From contig CAYYGA010000039.1 of NCBI GenBank assembly GCA_964471435.1, positions 1-12,709 of the forward strand: DNA of 12,709 nt, written 5' to 3'. Shown here piece after piece: positions 1 through 6,092 of the stretch; the first letter of the stretch is position 1, and the number at the start of each line of letters is the position of its first letter. The notes below the pieces were generated by a model, which searched no databases, was not told the DNA's origin, and saw nothing but the letters and a program-made list of their open reading frames with translations. The DNA comes from Facklamia sp964471435. Lineage in GTDB: Bacteria > Bacillota > Bacilli > Lactobacillales > Aerococcaceae. A program made the translations under genes and the position numbers.

Positions 1-24
1 TTTAATCTTTTTATCATATAACCC

Positions 25-53
25 TTGACTAATTTTAATTAAGAGTATACACT
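25..53 (+). promoter_or_regulatory. Promoter of the trpXYZ leader transcript
   Basis: The -35 hexamer TTGACT (25-30) lies 17 bases from the -10 hexamer TACACT (48-53). Transcription would start near position 60. That gives a leader of about 270 nt before the first structural gene and places the leader-peptide ribosome binding site about 10 nt into the RNA. Confidence 0.7.
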
Positions 54-85
54 GGATTTAAATTAAGCGAGAGGAGCCTGGGAAT

Positions 86-139
86 ATGTCTAAAGTTAAC
101 CAACTACAATTAAATATCTGGCAAAGCTGGCGTAGATAG
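86..139 (+). CDS. Trp leader peptide of the importer operon
   Basis: This 17-codon frame reads MSKVNQLQLNIWQSWRR and ends in TAG. It begins with ATG 9 bases after the purine-rich ribosome binding site GAGAGGAG (69-76). Two of its last six residues are Trp (TGG at 119-121 and 128-130), followed by Arg-Arg-stop, much like the end of classical trp leader peptides. The Trp codons lie in the 5' half of the first alternative RNA hairpin, where a stalled ribosome would change downstream folding. The frame stops well before the structural gene and has no other evident product. Its probable job is to sense charged tRNA-Trp during translation; an arrest peptide that senses free Trp is a less likely alternative. 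The frame and ribosome binding site are seen directly; the function is inferred from position, codons and the downstream Trp-type transporter. Confidence 0.75.
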   Translation: MSKVNQLQLNIWQSWRR

Positions 140-260
140 GTTGTAAACTTGGAACATATTCCATGGATACAGCCCAGTTAAAACTGCAGTTGTATCTATG
201 TGGCAAATATTCCAGTTTACCATATAGATGTCTTGAACATACTATGTGGTGAGCTAGGGT

Positions 261-301
261 AAAATGGCTGACATGCATAGTATGTGTGTTGGCTATTTTT
301 T
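261..301 (+). terminator. Attenuator terminator before trpX
   Basis: Bases 261-277 pair with 283-299 in a continuous 17-bp hairpin (several G-U pairs) with a 5-base loop, UAGUA. The A-tract at its foot faces a run of six T at 296-301. It overlaps the proposed antiterminator strand 274-285, so only one of the two can form. It ends about 30 nt before the trpX start codon. Confidence 0.75.
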
Positions 302-333
302 GTGTAAAGACGCAAACAGAGAGGAAACTTAAT

Positions 334-1320
334 ATGAAAAAATTGGTAAAAATTATCTTAGCACTAGCAACTCTGACTCTAATGGTTGGACCATTGGCAA
401 CAAGAAAAACGCATGCTCAAGAAGAGGACTTAAAAATCGCAGTCGTGCAGCTTGTCTCCCATCCATCTTTAGATGACATAAACGGCGGTATCATCAACGG
501 CCTGGCTGAAGCAGGCTACGTAGAAGGTGAAAACTTAACCGTCAGTCAACAAAATGCGGAAGGGGACATCACTTTACTCCAATCAATCGCTGACCAAGTG
601 GTAGCCGACCAACCTGACCTTATATTTGCCATCACGACCCAAGTAACGCAAACTTTACAAAATGCTACCAGCGATATCCCAATCATTATGGCTGGAGTAA
701 CTGATCCGGAAGCTGCATTAGTGGTTGATTCATTAGAAGAGCCAGGTGCTAATATCACGGGTGTTTCTGACGCAGTACCTTTAGAAGAACATTTTGAATT
801 GATGTTAGCCATACAACCGGATATCCAAACACTGGGGATGATGTATACTACCTCAGATGATTCAGGTTCAGCTGAAACCGAACAGGCAAAAGTCATTGCT
901 GAGGAAATGGGGCTGGAAGTAGTCGTAGAAGGAATCGCACAGGCCATTGATATGCAGATGGTAGGCCAGCAATTAGCAAGCCAGGTAGACGCTGTTTATA
1001 TCGGGTCTGATAATACCATTGCTTCTGCTTTTGAAACTTTAGTCGATGTAACTGACGCTGAAACTATTGGTATTTACCCAAGTGTGGATAATATGGTACG
1101 TCAAGGTGGCGTGGCAGCACTCGCAATTAACCAAGCAGATGTTGGGAAACAGGCAGCTCAAATGGCAGTCGAAGTTTTAAATGGTGCCGATACCGCAACC
1201 ATGCCGGTTCAATTTGTAGAAAACAAACAAAAATTGTATAACTCAGAGACAGTGGCTAACTTAGGCATCGAAATACCAGAAGATGTTTTATCAGAATTAA
1301 CTGACGTTGCCGGAGAGTAA
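334..1320 (+). CDS. trpX: ABC transporter substrate-binding protein, TrpX family
   Basis: This is the extracellular binding protein of an ABC importer in the ABC_sub_bind family (COG2984), probably for tryptophan or a related aromatic compound. The ATG at 334 is chosen because GAGAGG (319-324) lies 9 bases upstream; an in-frame GTG at 286 has no ribosome binding site and sits inside the terminator hairpin. The 328-residue product starts with a signal peptide (basic residues 2-6, hydrophobic 7-22). It then shows the family pattern, including the ITGVSD segment and repeated IA/VV strands of a two-lobed periplasmic-binding fold. Oddly, no lipobox cysteine is present: the region reads PLATRKTHAQEE, which suits signal peptidase I cleavage after THA. 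Most Gram-positive binding proteins are lipid-anchored. It is first in an operon with a permease and an ATPase. Family assignment is strong; the substrate rests on family knowledge and the Trp leader. Confidence 0.88.
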   Translation: MKKLVKIILALATLTLMVGPLATRKTHAQEEDLKIAVVQLVSHPSLDDINGGIINGLAEAGYVEGENLTVSQQNAEGDITLLQSIADQVVADQPDLIFAITTQVTQTLQNATSDIPIIMAGVTDPEAALVVDSLEEPGANITGVSDAVPLEEHFELMLAIQPDIQTLGMMYTTSDDSGSAETEQAKVIAEEMGLEVVVEGIAQAIDMQMVGQQLASQVDAVYIGSDNTIASAFETLVDVTDAETIGIYPSVDNMVRQGGVAALAINQADVGKQAAQMAVEVLNGADTATMPVQFVENKQKLYNSETVANLGIEIPEDVLSELTDVAGE

Positions 1321-1380
1321 TAAAAATTGATTCATACTATAAAATAGCTTTTCTAGTAAAAGTGATGGTTTGATTCACTG

Positions 1381-1417
1381 GCATACTTGCCCCGACTTTT
1401 TTCAGGGCAAGTAGTGC
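1381..1417 (+). terminator. Intercistronic hairpin between trpX and trpY
   Basis: TACTTGCCC (1384-1392) pairs perfectly with GGGCAAGTA (1405-1413), extended by GCA/TGC across a bulge. A T-rich stretch follows about 10 bases later (1427-1442), not directly at the stem foot. This is either a weak or partial terminator or an mRNA-stabilising stem that would raise binding-protein output over the permease. The remainder of the 211-bp gap holds only a small CTTTAG/CTAAAG hairpin (1456-1471) and no clear promoter. Confidence 0.5.
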
Positions 1418-1531
1418 TTAGAACTTATTATTATTATTTTTTGAACACAACTTTTCTTTAGCAAACTAAAGCTTTAACTAGAAAACTACTTTTTTAGTGA
1501 CAGAAAATTATTCAGAAAGTGCGGAAAAGAC

Positions 1532-2446
1532 ATGACAATTTATTACAGCGCCATCGCCCAAGGAATTTTGTGGGGCATCATGGGCCTGGGCTTATTTATA
1601 TCTTTTAGAATTCTAGGGTTTGCCGACCTTACTTCGGAATCCTCCTTTACTTTAGGAGCAGCAGTGGCAGCGACTGCCGTTACTTCCGGTATGCATCCGG
1701 TCTGGGCTACTTTATTAGCCATTATAGCCGGTATGTTAGCTGGTCTAGTGACTGGCCTCTTAACTACCTTTTTCGAAATACCTGGACTATTAGCATCCAT
1801 TATCACCATGACCGGTCTTTATTCAATTTCTTTACGAGTGATGGACCAACCTAACTTAAGTTTTCGAGGGTTTGATACGATTTTTACCTTGTTTGATAAT
1901 GTGACTGATAACACTTTATTCGTCCGTTACGGTATCGGCCTAATCTTCGTAGCCATCGCAATCACCATTCTAGCCTTGTTTTTTAGAACCGATTTAGGGC
2001 AGGCAATTATCGCCACCGGCGATAATGCGGTTATGGCGGACTCCTTAGGGATAGATACGGCTAGAATGACGCGCTTTGCTTTAATGTTCGCTAATGGCTT
2101 AATCGGCTTAAGCGGTGCTTTAGTTGCGCAGGATAATGGTTTTGCGGATTTACAACTAGGAAGCGGAACCGTAGTAATTGCCTTTTCTTCGATCGTCATA
2201 GGGGAAGTATTGTTTAGAAGACAGATGACTTTAACTAAACGTTTTATGTCCATTATTATAGGAGCCATTCTTTACCGTTTAATCTTAGTCTTTGTCTTAC
2301 GCTTAGGCTTTTCAGCCGGCGACTTCCGTCTCTTATCAGCGACAGTTCTAGCCATCTTCCTGGGAGCACCTGCCATGTGGCGTAAACTAAATATCAAAGG
2401 GTCACTTAGTGGCTTTAATGATCCAAGTGCAGGAGGTGGGATTTAA
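1532..2446 (+). CDS. trpY: ABC transporter permease, TrpY family
   Basis: This is the membrane permease of the importer (branched-chain-type permease fold, PF02653; COG4120). The 304-residue product is almost wholly hydrophobic, with about eight to ten membrane segments beginning at residue 5. It carries the family pattern of a polar cytoplasmic loop near residues 155-180 (reading TDLGQAIIATGDNAVMADSLG), which resembles the ATPase-coupling loop of this permease class. The start is the ATG at 1532, preceded by only a modest ribosome binding site (GCGGAA). Its stop codon overlaps the next start in TAATG (2444-2448), so permease and ATPase are translationally coupled. The length is normal for the family. 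The assignment as permease is firm; the substrate is inferred from the operon. Confidence 0.88.
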   Translation: MTIYYSAIAQGILWGIMGLGLFISFRILGFADLTSESSFTLGAAVAATAVTSGMHPVWATLLAIIAGMLAGLVTGLLTTFFEIPGLLASIITMTGLYSISLRVMDQPNLSFRGFDTIFTLFDNVTDNTLFVRYGIGLIFVAIAITILALFFRTDLGQAIIATGDNAVMADSLGIDTARMTRFALMFANGLIGLSGALVAQDNGFADLQLGSGTVVIAFSSIVIGEVLFRRQMTLTKRFMSIIIGAILYRLILVFVLRLGFSAGDFRLLSATVLAIFLGAPAMWRKLNIKGSLSGFNDPSAGGGI

Positions 2447-3249
2447 TGGTTGAAGAAAATACAAAAGGACAGGTCATTTTATCCGGTGTCAATAAACACT
2501 TCACACGCCAAAATGGCGAAAAGGTGGTGGGCTTAGAAGACATCAACCTAACTATCCAACCGGGTGAAGTAGTGGCGGTAATTGGAACCAATGGGGCAGG
2601 TAAATCGACCCTTTTTAATGTGGTCGCCGGTACATTGATGATTGATACAGGGCAGATTATTTTAGGATCAGTTGATGCGACACGTTTGAAATCAAGACAG
2701 CGGGCCGCTAAAATCGGCCGCGTCTTTCAAAATCCTTCCATGGGAACAGCCCCGCGGATGACAGTATTTGAGAATTTGATGCTGGCCAGTAAAAGAGGGG
2801 AAGGACGCGGTTTCGGTCATTCCTTGACCCTGGATAATAAGCAGTCAGTCTTTGATTATTTAAGAACATTCAAATTAGATTTGGAGAATCGTTTGGATGT
2901 ACCGATTGAAAACTTGTCGGGCGGACAGCGCCAAATCATATCGCTCGTGATGGCAACTCTAAAACAGCCGTCGCTCCTCCTCTTGGATGAGCACACCGCC
3001 GCATTAGACCCCCGTATGGCGCGTCAGGTGATGACCATGACGAAAGAGATGATTGAGGAGTTCAGCTTAACTACGCTGATGATTACCCATCATTTGCAGG
3101 ATGCCTTGGACTATTCAGACCGGATTATTGTCATGCATCAAGGTCGCATTCAATGTGAGTTTGGTCAAGATGAAATCCCAAGCCTCACCAACACCAAGCT
3201 GTTTGAAACCTTGGAGAATTTAACCGTGGCAGAAGCTTTAAAGGCCTAA
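2446..3249 (+). CDS. trpZ: ABC transporter ATP-binding protein, TrpZ family
   Basis: This is the cytoplasmic ATPase that powers the importer. The 267-residue product holds all ABC motifs in order: Walker A GTNGAGKST (47-55), Q-loop Q95 in VFQNPSMGTAP, signature LSGGQRQ (157-163), Walker B LLLLDEHTAALD (177-188) and H-loop ITHH (213-216). The DEHTAALDP form is typical of the COG1101 ATPases that accompany COG2984 binding proteins. A strong AGGAGG (2431-2436) lies 9 bases before the ATG, within the end of the permease gene. A strong terminator follows 20 bases after the stop, so this is the last gene of the operon. Confidence 0.92.
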   Translation: MVEENTKGQVILSGVNKHFTRQNGEKVVGLEDINLTIQPGEVVAVIGTNGAGKSTLFNVVAGTLMIDTGQIILGSVDATRLKSRQRAAKIGRVFQNPSMGTAPRMTVFENLMLASKRGEGRGFGHSLTLDNKQSVFDYLRTFKLDLENRLDVPIENLSGGQRQIISLVMATLKQPSLLLLDEHTAALDPRMARQVMTMTKEMIEEFSLTTLMITHHLQDALDYSDRIIVMHQGRIQCEFGQDEIPSLTNTKLFETLENLTVAEALKA

Positions 3250-3269
3250 AATAGTTATTGATAAAATGA

Positions 3270-3298
3270 AACCACCGCAAAAGAGGCGGTGGTTTTTT
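3270..3298 (+). terminator. Terminator of the trpXYZ operon
   Basis: AACCACCGC (3270-3278) pairs perfectly with GCGGTGGTT (3286-3294) around a 7-base loop. The T-run at 3293-3298 makes it a textbook intrinsic terminator. The 115 bases from here to 3413 show nothing else recognisable. Confidence 0.93.
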
Positions 3299-3413
3299 GA
3301 TGGATGTGATTTAAAAAAGTGTTACTTCAATTTTTATTGCCTCGGACTGTATAAAGGTCTCATGTGAGGGTAGCAGTAATCTAAATACTCAAAACTTTTA
3401 CTGTTTAAATCTT

Positions 3414-3689
3414 TTATTTAAAAGTAATGTTTAATTCCTTTCCACTTTCTTCAGCGAGATCAGCTAGGGTTTGAATGGTGACATTTGATTTACCACTTTC
3501 AATTCTAGCAATAACTGATTGAGTTTTACCGGTTTTTAATGCAAACTCTTTTTGTGTTAATTTTTGTGATTCTCTTAATTCCATAACTTTTAGAGCAACT
3601 TCTAGTTTAACTTTTTCTTCTCTATATTTTTCTTTTAAATGTGGATTTTTTAAAATATCTTTGTTGATTAAATCTTTAATCTTGCTCAT
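3414..3689 (-). CDS. HigA-type antitoxin, XRE-family helix-turn-helix protein
   Basis: This is a small DNA-binding protein of 91 residues. Residues 43-90 form an XRE helix-turn-helix (LTQKEFALKTGKTQSVIARI, then ESGKSNVTIQTLADLAEESGK). The preceding helical arm resembles HigA antitoxins, which neutralise a RelE/HigB-type RNase and repress their own operon. The start ATG overlaps by one base the stop of a minus-strand toxin scrap, the usual toxin-antitoxin order and coupling for HigBA. No intact toxin is present, so the antitoxin is orphaned. A purine-rich site (AGAGGGG on the minus strand) serves as ribosome binding site, and the promoter TTAAGA-17-TATAAT lies about 80 bases upstream, inside the relic. 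It may still act as a regulator or may be decaying. Confidence 0.8.
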   Translation of the reverse strand: MSKIKDLINKDILKNPHLKEKYREEKVKLEVALKVMELRESQKLTQKEFALKTGKTQSVIARIESGKSNVTIQTLADLAEESGKELNITFK

Positions 3690-3781
3690 TATTCTTCCCC
3701 TCTCTTTCTATCTCTAATTCTTTTTGCTTTATTAATTTCTCTCTTAGCTGTTTTGTTACACACACTTATTATACAATATCT
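3689..3781 (-). pseudogene. Relic of a HigB/RelE-type toxin C-terminus
   Basis: Reading the minus strand into the antitoxin start, an open stretch of 30 codons ends NKTAKREINKAKRIRDRKR, GEE, stop. The KT.KREI..AK..R pattern matches the C-terminal tail of gp49-like HigB toxins (typically VKKTxKTPxxEIxxAKxxR). The stop TAA overlaps the antitoxin ATG by one base, as in intact higBA pairs. Upstream this frame meets a stop (minus-strand TAA at 3782-3784), and I find no toxin body in other frames before the divergent gene at 3902. The toxin therefore appears truncated to about a quarter or less of its normal length. The identification rests on a short motif plus position. Confidence 0.55.
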
Positions 3782-3796
3782 TTAAGTATCTCTTAA
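3768..3796 (-). promoter_or_regulatory. Promoter of the orphan antitoxin
   Basis: On the minus strand, TTAAGA (3796-3791) is followed after 17 bases by a consensus TATAAT (3773-3768). It lies within the toxin relic and would drive the antitoxin gene from a start near 3761. Confidence 0.5.
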
Positions 3797-3843
3797 TAAG
3801 TATCTTCTCAGTCGATTAAGAAGATAGATAAGTCCCTTCTTTA

Positions 3844-3872
3844 TTGACGCTCTCAAGTGTAAATGCTAGTTT
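3844..3872 (+). promoter_or_regulatory. Promoter of the GNAT gene
   Basis: TTGACG (3844-3849), a 17-base spacer, then TAGTTT (3867-3872) preceded by an extended -10 TGC. It lies about 30 bases upstream of the acetyltransferase start codon. Confidence 0.5.
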
Positions 3873-3901
3873 TAAAGTAATTAAAATGAAAAGAGGCGTC
3901 T

Positions 3902-4441
3902 ATGTATACAAATAATGAATTAACAATACGACCCATTAAAGAAGATGACTTATATAGAGTATGGGAACTTGTTTATAAGGAAAAAGCGCCTGAGTGGAAA
4001 AAATGGGATGCTCCATATTACCCACATACTGCGATGACTTACGATGATTTTATACAGGGGTCTGATTCATGGGTTGATCAAGATGATTACTGGGCGATTG
4101 AAGTCAACGATAGCTTAACTGGTGTAGTGACTTATTCGTGGGAACATCTAGCTTCCAATTGGTTAGAAGTAGGAATTGTTCTTTTCCCAGCAGATAAATG
4201 GGGTAAAGGAATCGGAACACGTGCTTTAAAACTATGGATTGACCACTTATTTAATACACTCCCTCTCGTAAGACTAGGCTTTTCAACTTGGTCCGGTAAT
4301 AAACGTATGATGCGAGTAGGAGAAAAGTTAGACATGCAGATAGAAGCCAGAATAAGAAAAGCAAGATACTATAATGGAGAATACTATGATTCCATCAAAA
4401 TGGGCATACTCCGTGAAGAATGGGAGAGTATAAGAGGGTAG
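3902..4441 (+). CDS. GNAT family N-acetyltransferase, RimJ/RimL-like
   Basis: This is a 179-residue acetyl-CoA-dependent acetyltransferase of the Acetyltransf_3 type. It begins with the usual ELTIRPIKEDDLYRVWEL strand and helix (6-23). The acetyl-CoA binding motif A is KWGKGIGTRALKLWIDHLF (about 99-117), with the core RxxGxG replaced by KxxGxG. The later LVRLGFSTWSGNKRMMRVGEKLDM segment (about 122-145) matches the family pattern in which a residue after the Asn contacts CoA. Full length for the family. The substrate is unknown: RimJ/RimL relatives modify ribosomal N-termini, but many act on small molecules or antibiotics. The gene is monocistronic and runs convergent to the AraC-type regulator, with a large structured element between. 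An AAGAGG lies 5 bases before the ATG. Confidence 0.82.
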   Translation: MYTNNELTIRPIKEDDLYRVWELVYKEKAPEWKKWDAPYYPHTAMTYDDFIQGSDSWVDQDDYWAIEVNDSLTGVVTYSWEHLASNWLEVGIVLFPADKWGKGIGTRALKLWIDHLFNTLPLVRLGFSTWSGNKRMMRVGEKLDMQIEARIRKARYYNGEYYDSIKMGILREEWESIRG

Positions 4442-4550
4442 AAAATTATTAACCCTTAAATTAAATCTACTCATAATTTAGATGGTACTTTATTCAATTA
4501 CAATCATCAGGTATAGTTATTTTATGTAAAATAGACTGAAAAGAAGCGGA

Positions 4551-4702
4551 ACAAAAACGCAAAGATATCGTAGTGGTGTAAAGGATGACTAGCACATATC
4601 AGATCGTTAGGACTTTAGTCCTTACGAAATGAATAGCTAGGCAAGCCTTGAGACCTTGGCTCAAGGCGGTCCCACCACTCACGATAATCTTTGCGTTTTT
4701 GT
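4551..4702. repeat. 152-nt inverted-repeat element, possible MITE-like repeat or structured RNA
   Basis: The ends are perfect 16-bp inverted repeats (4551-4566 against 4687-4702, starting ACAAAAACGC). The stem continues with 4567-4571/4681-4685 and 4572-4578/4673-4679, giving 28 paired positions with only two single-base bulges. The interior folds into two further hairpins. One pairs 4589-4593 with 4636-4640 and encloses 4605-4626 (AGGACT/AGTCCT core). The other pairs 4645-4652 perfectly with 4660-4667. Five A at the left end and five T at the right end make it look like a terminator in both directions, which suits its place between two convergent genes, but it is far too elaborate for a plain terminator. 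No coding frame is seen and no target-site duplication is obvious. The preceding stretch 4442-4550 shows nothing recognisable. Confidence 0.75.
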
Positions 4703-4715
4703 GCAGCCGACTCTA

Positions 4716-5885
4716 TTACCTTAATATCGACTTCGCATAATTCGATGGACTCGTCCCAAACTCACGACTAAAAGCCCTCGAAAAATACTGAATCGATCCA
4801 TAGCCCAAATCATTCGCAATTTCCGACAAACTCAACGAACTCTCATGCATCAAAACTTTACTCTGCTTCAACCTCAATGAATTAATAAAAGCCTTAGGTG
4901 TCGTATCCGCATACTTCCTAAACAACATCTGCAGAGTGGACCTAGAAACCGCAAAATGACTCACCAAGTCACTCACCTTATTACGGTTGGCGATATCTTC
5001 TTCTAAATATTCCACAATCTCACGGAACATTTCATTCTCATAATTTTCTTTCATTGAAGTAGACACCACTTCATGCTTAGCCGTTTTACCAACCATAAAA
5101 TGAACCAAGAGTAACTGTAAACTCGACACCATTTCATCATACGCATGCGTATCTTCCATATTTTCCTTATTCGATAATTTAATAATCCGTTCAACCAGCT
5201 GCAATTGACGGTGGCCCAAAGTAATTGGCTGCTGAGTCACTTCCTCATCCAAGCCTTCCACATCAAAAAGAATGGAGACCAAAGTAGTCATCACTTGATT
5301 ATCAAACCTAACTGTCAACTCATGATTCGGCTTGTTCAACCAAGCATGATTTTTATTGAGAACATATTGGTGATTATTGCTTAATACTAACTTAGCTGAA
5401 CCTTGATCGACAATCATTAGTTCATAGTAGTTGGAATTATTCTGTCTAAAATACTCCCTCTTACCGTAGACTTGATAATGACTGCCGTAAATGCGGTGGA
5501 CTTTGATCTTATCTCGCGGATAGTCAACTTTCATCCGCTCTGAAACGGTAATTATTTTCGGCTCTTCATTATTGGTCGGTTCAAGATACAATTGACACTC
5601 ATCGGTTAACGCTAAAGTATTAAAATAAACCTCAGGATGAATCTCAATCGCATTTTTTAAAATGAAGTAGTGGAAACCCTCTGGATCCTGTGGATCTAAA
5701 GTAGTTACTAATAAGGCTAAGCCTTTATTTTCTGTAATCGTCACCGGATTAGTAAACTGCAATAGGGCATCACTATGATCTCTTTTAATCGTCACCAAGC
5801 GGTTATTAGGTTTAGACCGAAGCGGATTAAAAGTAATAGAAGTAAAAAAATCATTCACCACGTTGGCAGTTGTTTGGGTATACAT
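4716..5885 (-). CDS. AraC-family transcriptional regulator
   Basis: This is a 389-residue DNA-binding regulator. The C-terminal 100 residues are a typical AraC/XylS domain with two helix-turn-helix units: the first near 303-322 (VSDLVSHFAVSRSTLQMLFR), the second near 352-372 (SLSEIANDLGYGSIQYFSRA), followed by the signature FSREFGTSPSNY. The first 290 residues have no clear assignment; 140-210 look like a beta-rich, cupin-like sensing domain, preceded by a further unassigned domain of about 130 residues. The protein is longer than the usual 280-300. The start is favoured by AAAGGAG on the minus strand, 7 bases before the ATG. It is transcribed divergently from a lone PTS EIIB gene and probably controls that gene, itself, or a distant sugar operon. 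The ligand is unknown. Confidence 0.85.
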   Translation of the reverse strand: MYTQTTANVVNDFFTSITFNPLRSKPNNRLVTIKRDHSDALLQFTNPVTITENKGLALLVTTLDPQDPEGFHYFILKNAIEIHPEVYFNTLALTDECQLYLEPTNNEEPKIITVSERMKVDYPRDKIKVHRIYGSHYQVYGKREYFRQNNSNYYELMIVDQGSAKLVLSNNHQYVLNKNHAWLNKPNHELTVRFDNQVMTTLVSILFDVEGLDEEVTQQPITLGHRQLQLVERIIKLSNKENMEDTHAYDEMVSSLQLLLVHFMVGKTAKHEVVSTSMKENYENEMFREIVEYLEEDIANRNKVSDLVSHFAVSRSTLQMLFRKYADTTPKAFINSLRLKQSKVLMHESSLSLSEIANDLGYGSIQYFSRAFSREFGTSPSNYAKSILR

Positions 5886-5934
5886 ATCAGTACTCCTTTC
5901 ATTAAGAAGACAATATTGAAAATATCTTAAATTT

Positions 5935-5940
5935 ATTATA
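5935..5940 (-). promoter_or_regulatory. -10 element of the AraC-type regulator gene
   Basis: A consensus TATAAT reads on the minus strand about 50 bases upstream of the regulator start. No good -35 hexamer is found at 16-18 bases, which would suit a promoter that depends on an activator. Confidence 0.4.
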
Positions 5941-5974
5941 CACTAATTTAGACAAAAGAACTATCAAATAAAAG

Positions 5975-5998
5975 TAAGTTTTATTATAAATAGACTTA
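5975..5998. promoter_or_regulatory. Possible operator dyad in the divergent spacer
   Basis: TAAGT (5975-5979) and ACTTA (5994-5998) form a short dyad, flanked more loosely by AAAAG and CTTTT. It lies between the two divergent promoters, where an AraC-type protein would be expected to bind. The half-sites are short and could be chance in such AT-rich DNA. Confidence 0.25.
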
Positions 5999-6033
5999 TC
6001 CCTTTTAGTATTTTTCCAATTTATTTAACTGAG

Positions 6034-6061
6034 TTGACTGTTATTTAAAGCATGTTATAAT
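6034..6061 (+). promoter_or_regulatory. Promoter of the PTS EIIB gene
   Basis: TTGACT (6034-6039), a 16-base spacer, then a consensus TATAAT (6056-6061) with an extended -10 TG. Transcription would start near 6068, giving a very short leader before the AAGGAGG ribosome binding site (6079-6085). Confidence 0.8.
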
Positions 6062-6092
6062 ATCAGACTGTTAAGAAGAAGGAGGCATAGAA

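Larger units (their letters stand above)
60..301 (+). promoter_or_regulatory. Tryptophan attenuator leader RNA with switching helices
   Basis: This untranslated leader of the importer operon carries a Trp-rich leader peptide and overlapping helices that cannot all form together. Helix 1:2 pairs 81-97 with 146-162, with inner pairs 106-109/141-144 and 115-119/134-138. Helix 2:3 pairs 137-157 with 207-226 (about 17 pairs with two mismatches, one bulge and one further mismatch). Helix 3:4 pairs 220-231 with 237-249. Helix 4:5 pairs 237-248 with 274-285. The last helix, 261-277/283-299, is the terminator. A ribosome stalled at the Trp codons (119-130) would break 1:2, allow 2:3, release 237-248 and favour the 4:5 antiterminator. 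With enough charged tRNA-Trp, 1:2 and 3:4 would form and leave the terminator free. The pairings are read directly from the sequence; the regulatory polarity is inferred from hand folding. No T-box consensus (UGGNACC) is present. Confidence 0.7.

Noticed and set aside
116..139. Possible TPP riboswitch core (ATCTGG...CTGGCGTAGAT)
   Set aside because: It resembles part of the THI-box by chance, but the CUGAGA element and the matching P5 stem (CUGG/CCAG) are absent; the same bases are codons of the leader peptide.
96..278. Minus-strand open frame of 60 codons in the leader
   Set aside because: It has no ribosome binding site or family resemblance and is explained by the inverted repeats of the attenuator.
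60..301. T-box leader for the Trp importer
   Set aside because: The T-box core AGGGUGGNACC is missing; only AGGGU appears (255-259), and no specifier loop with the usual flanks is seen. The Trp leader peptide explains the leader better.
286..333. N-terminal extension of trpX from GTG at 286
   Set aside because: There is no ribosome binding site, the bases form part of the terminator hairpin, and the ATG at 334 starts a normal signal peptide with a good site upstream.
3782..3840. Hairpin TATCTTCT/AGAAGATA as a terminator
   Set aside because: The 8-bp stem is AT-rich and no T-run follows on either strand.
4551..4702. Retron msr/msd, tRNA, SRP RNA or tmRNA
   Set aside because: There is no reverse transcriptase nearby, no T-loop or CCA end, no GGAA-tetraloop SRP core and no tag-peptide frame.
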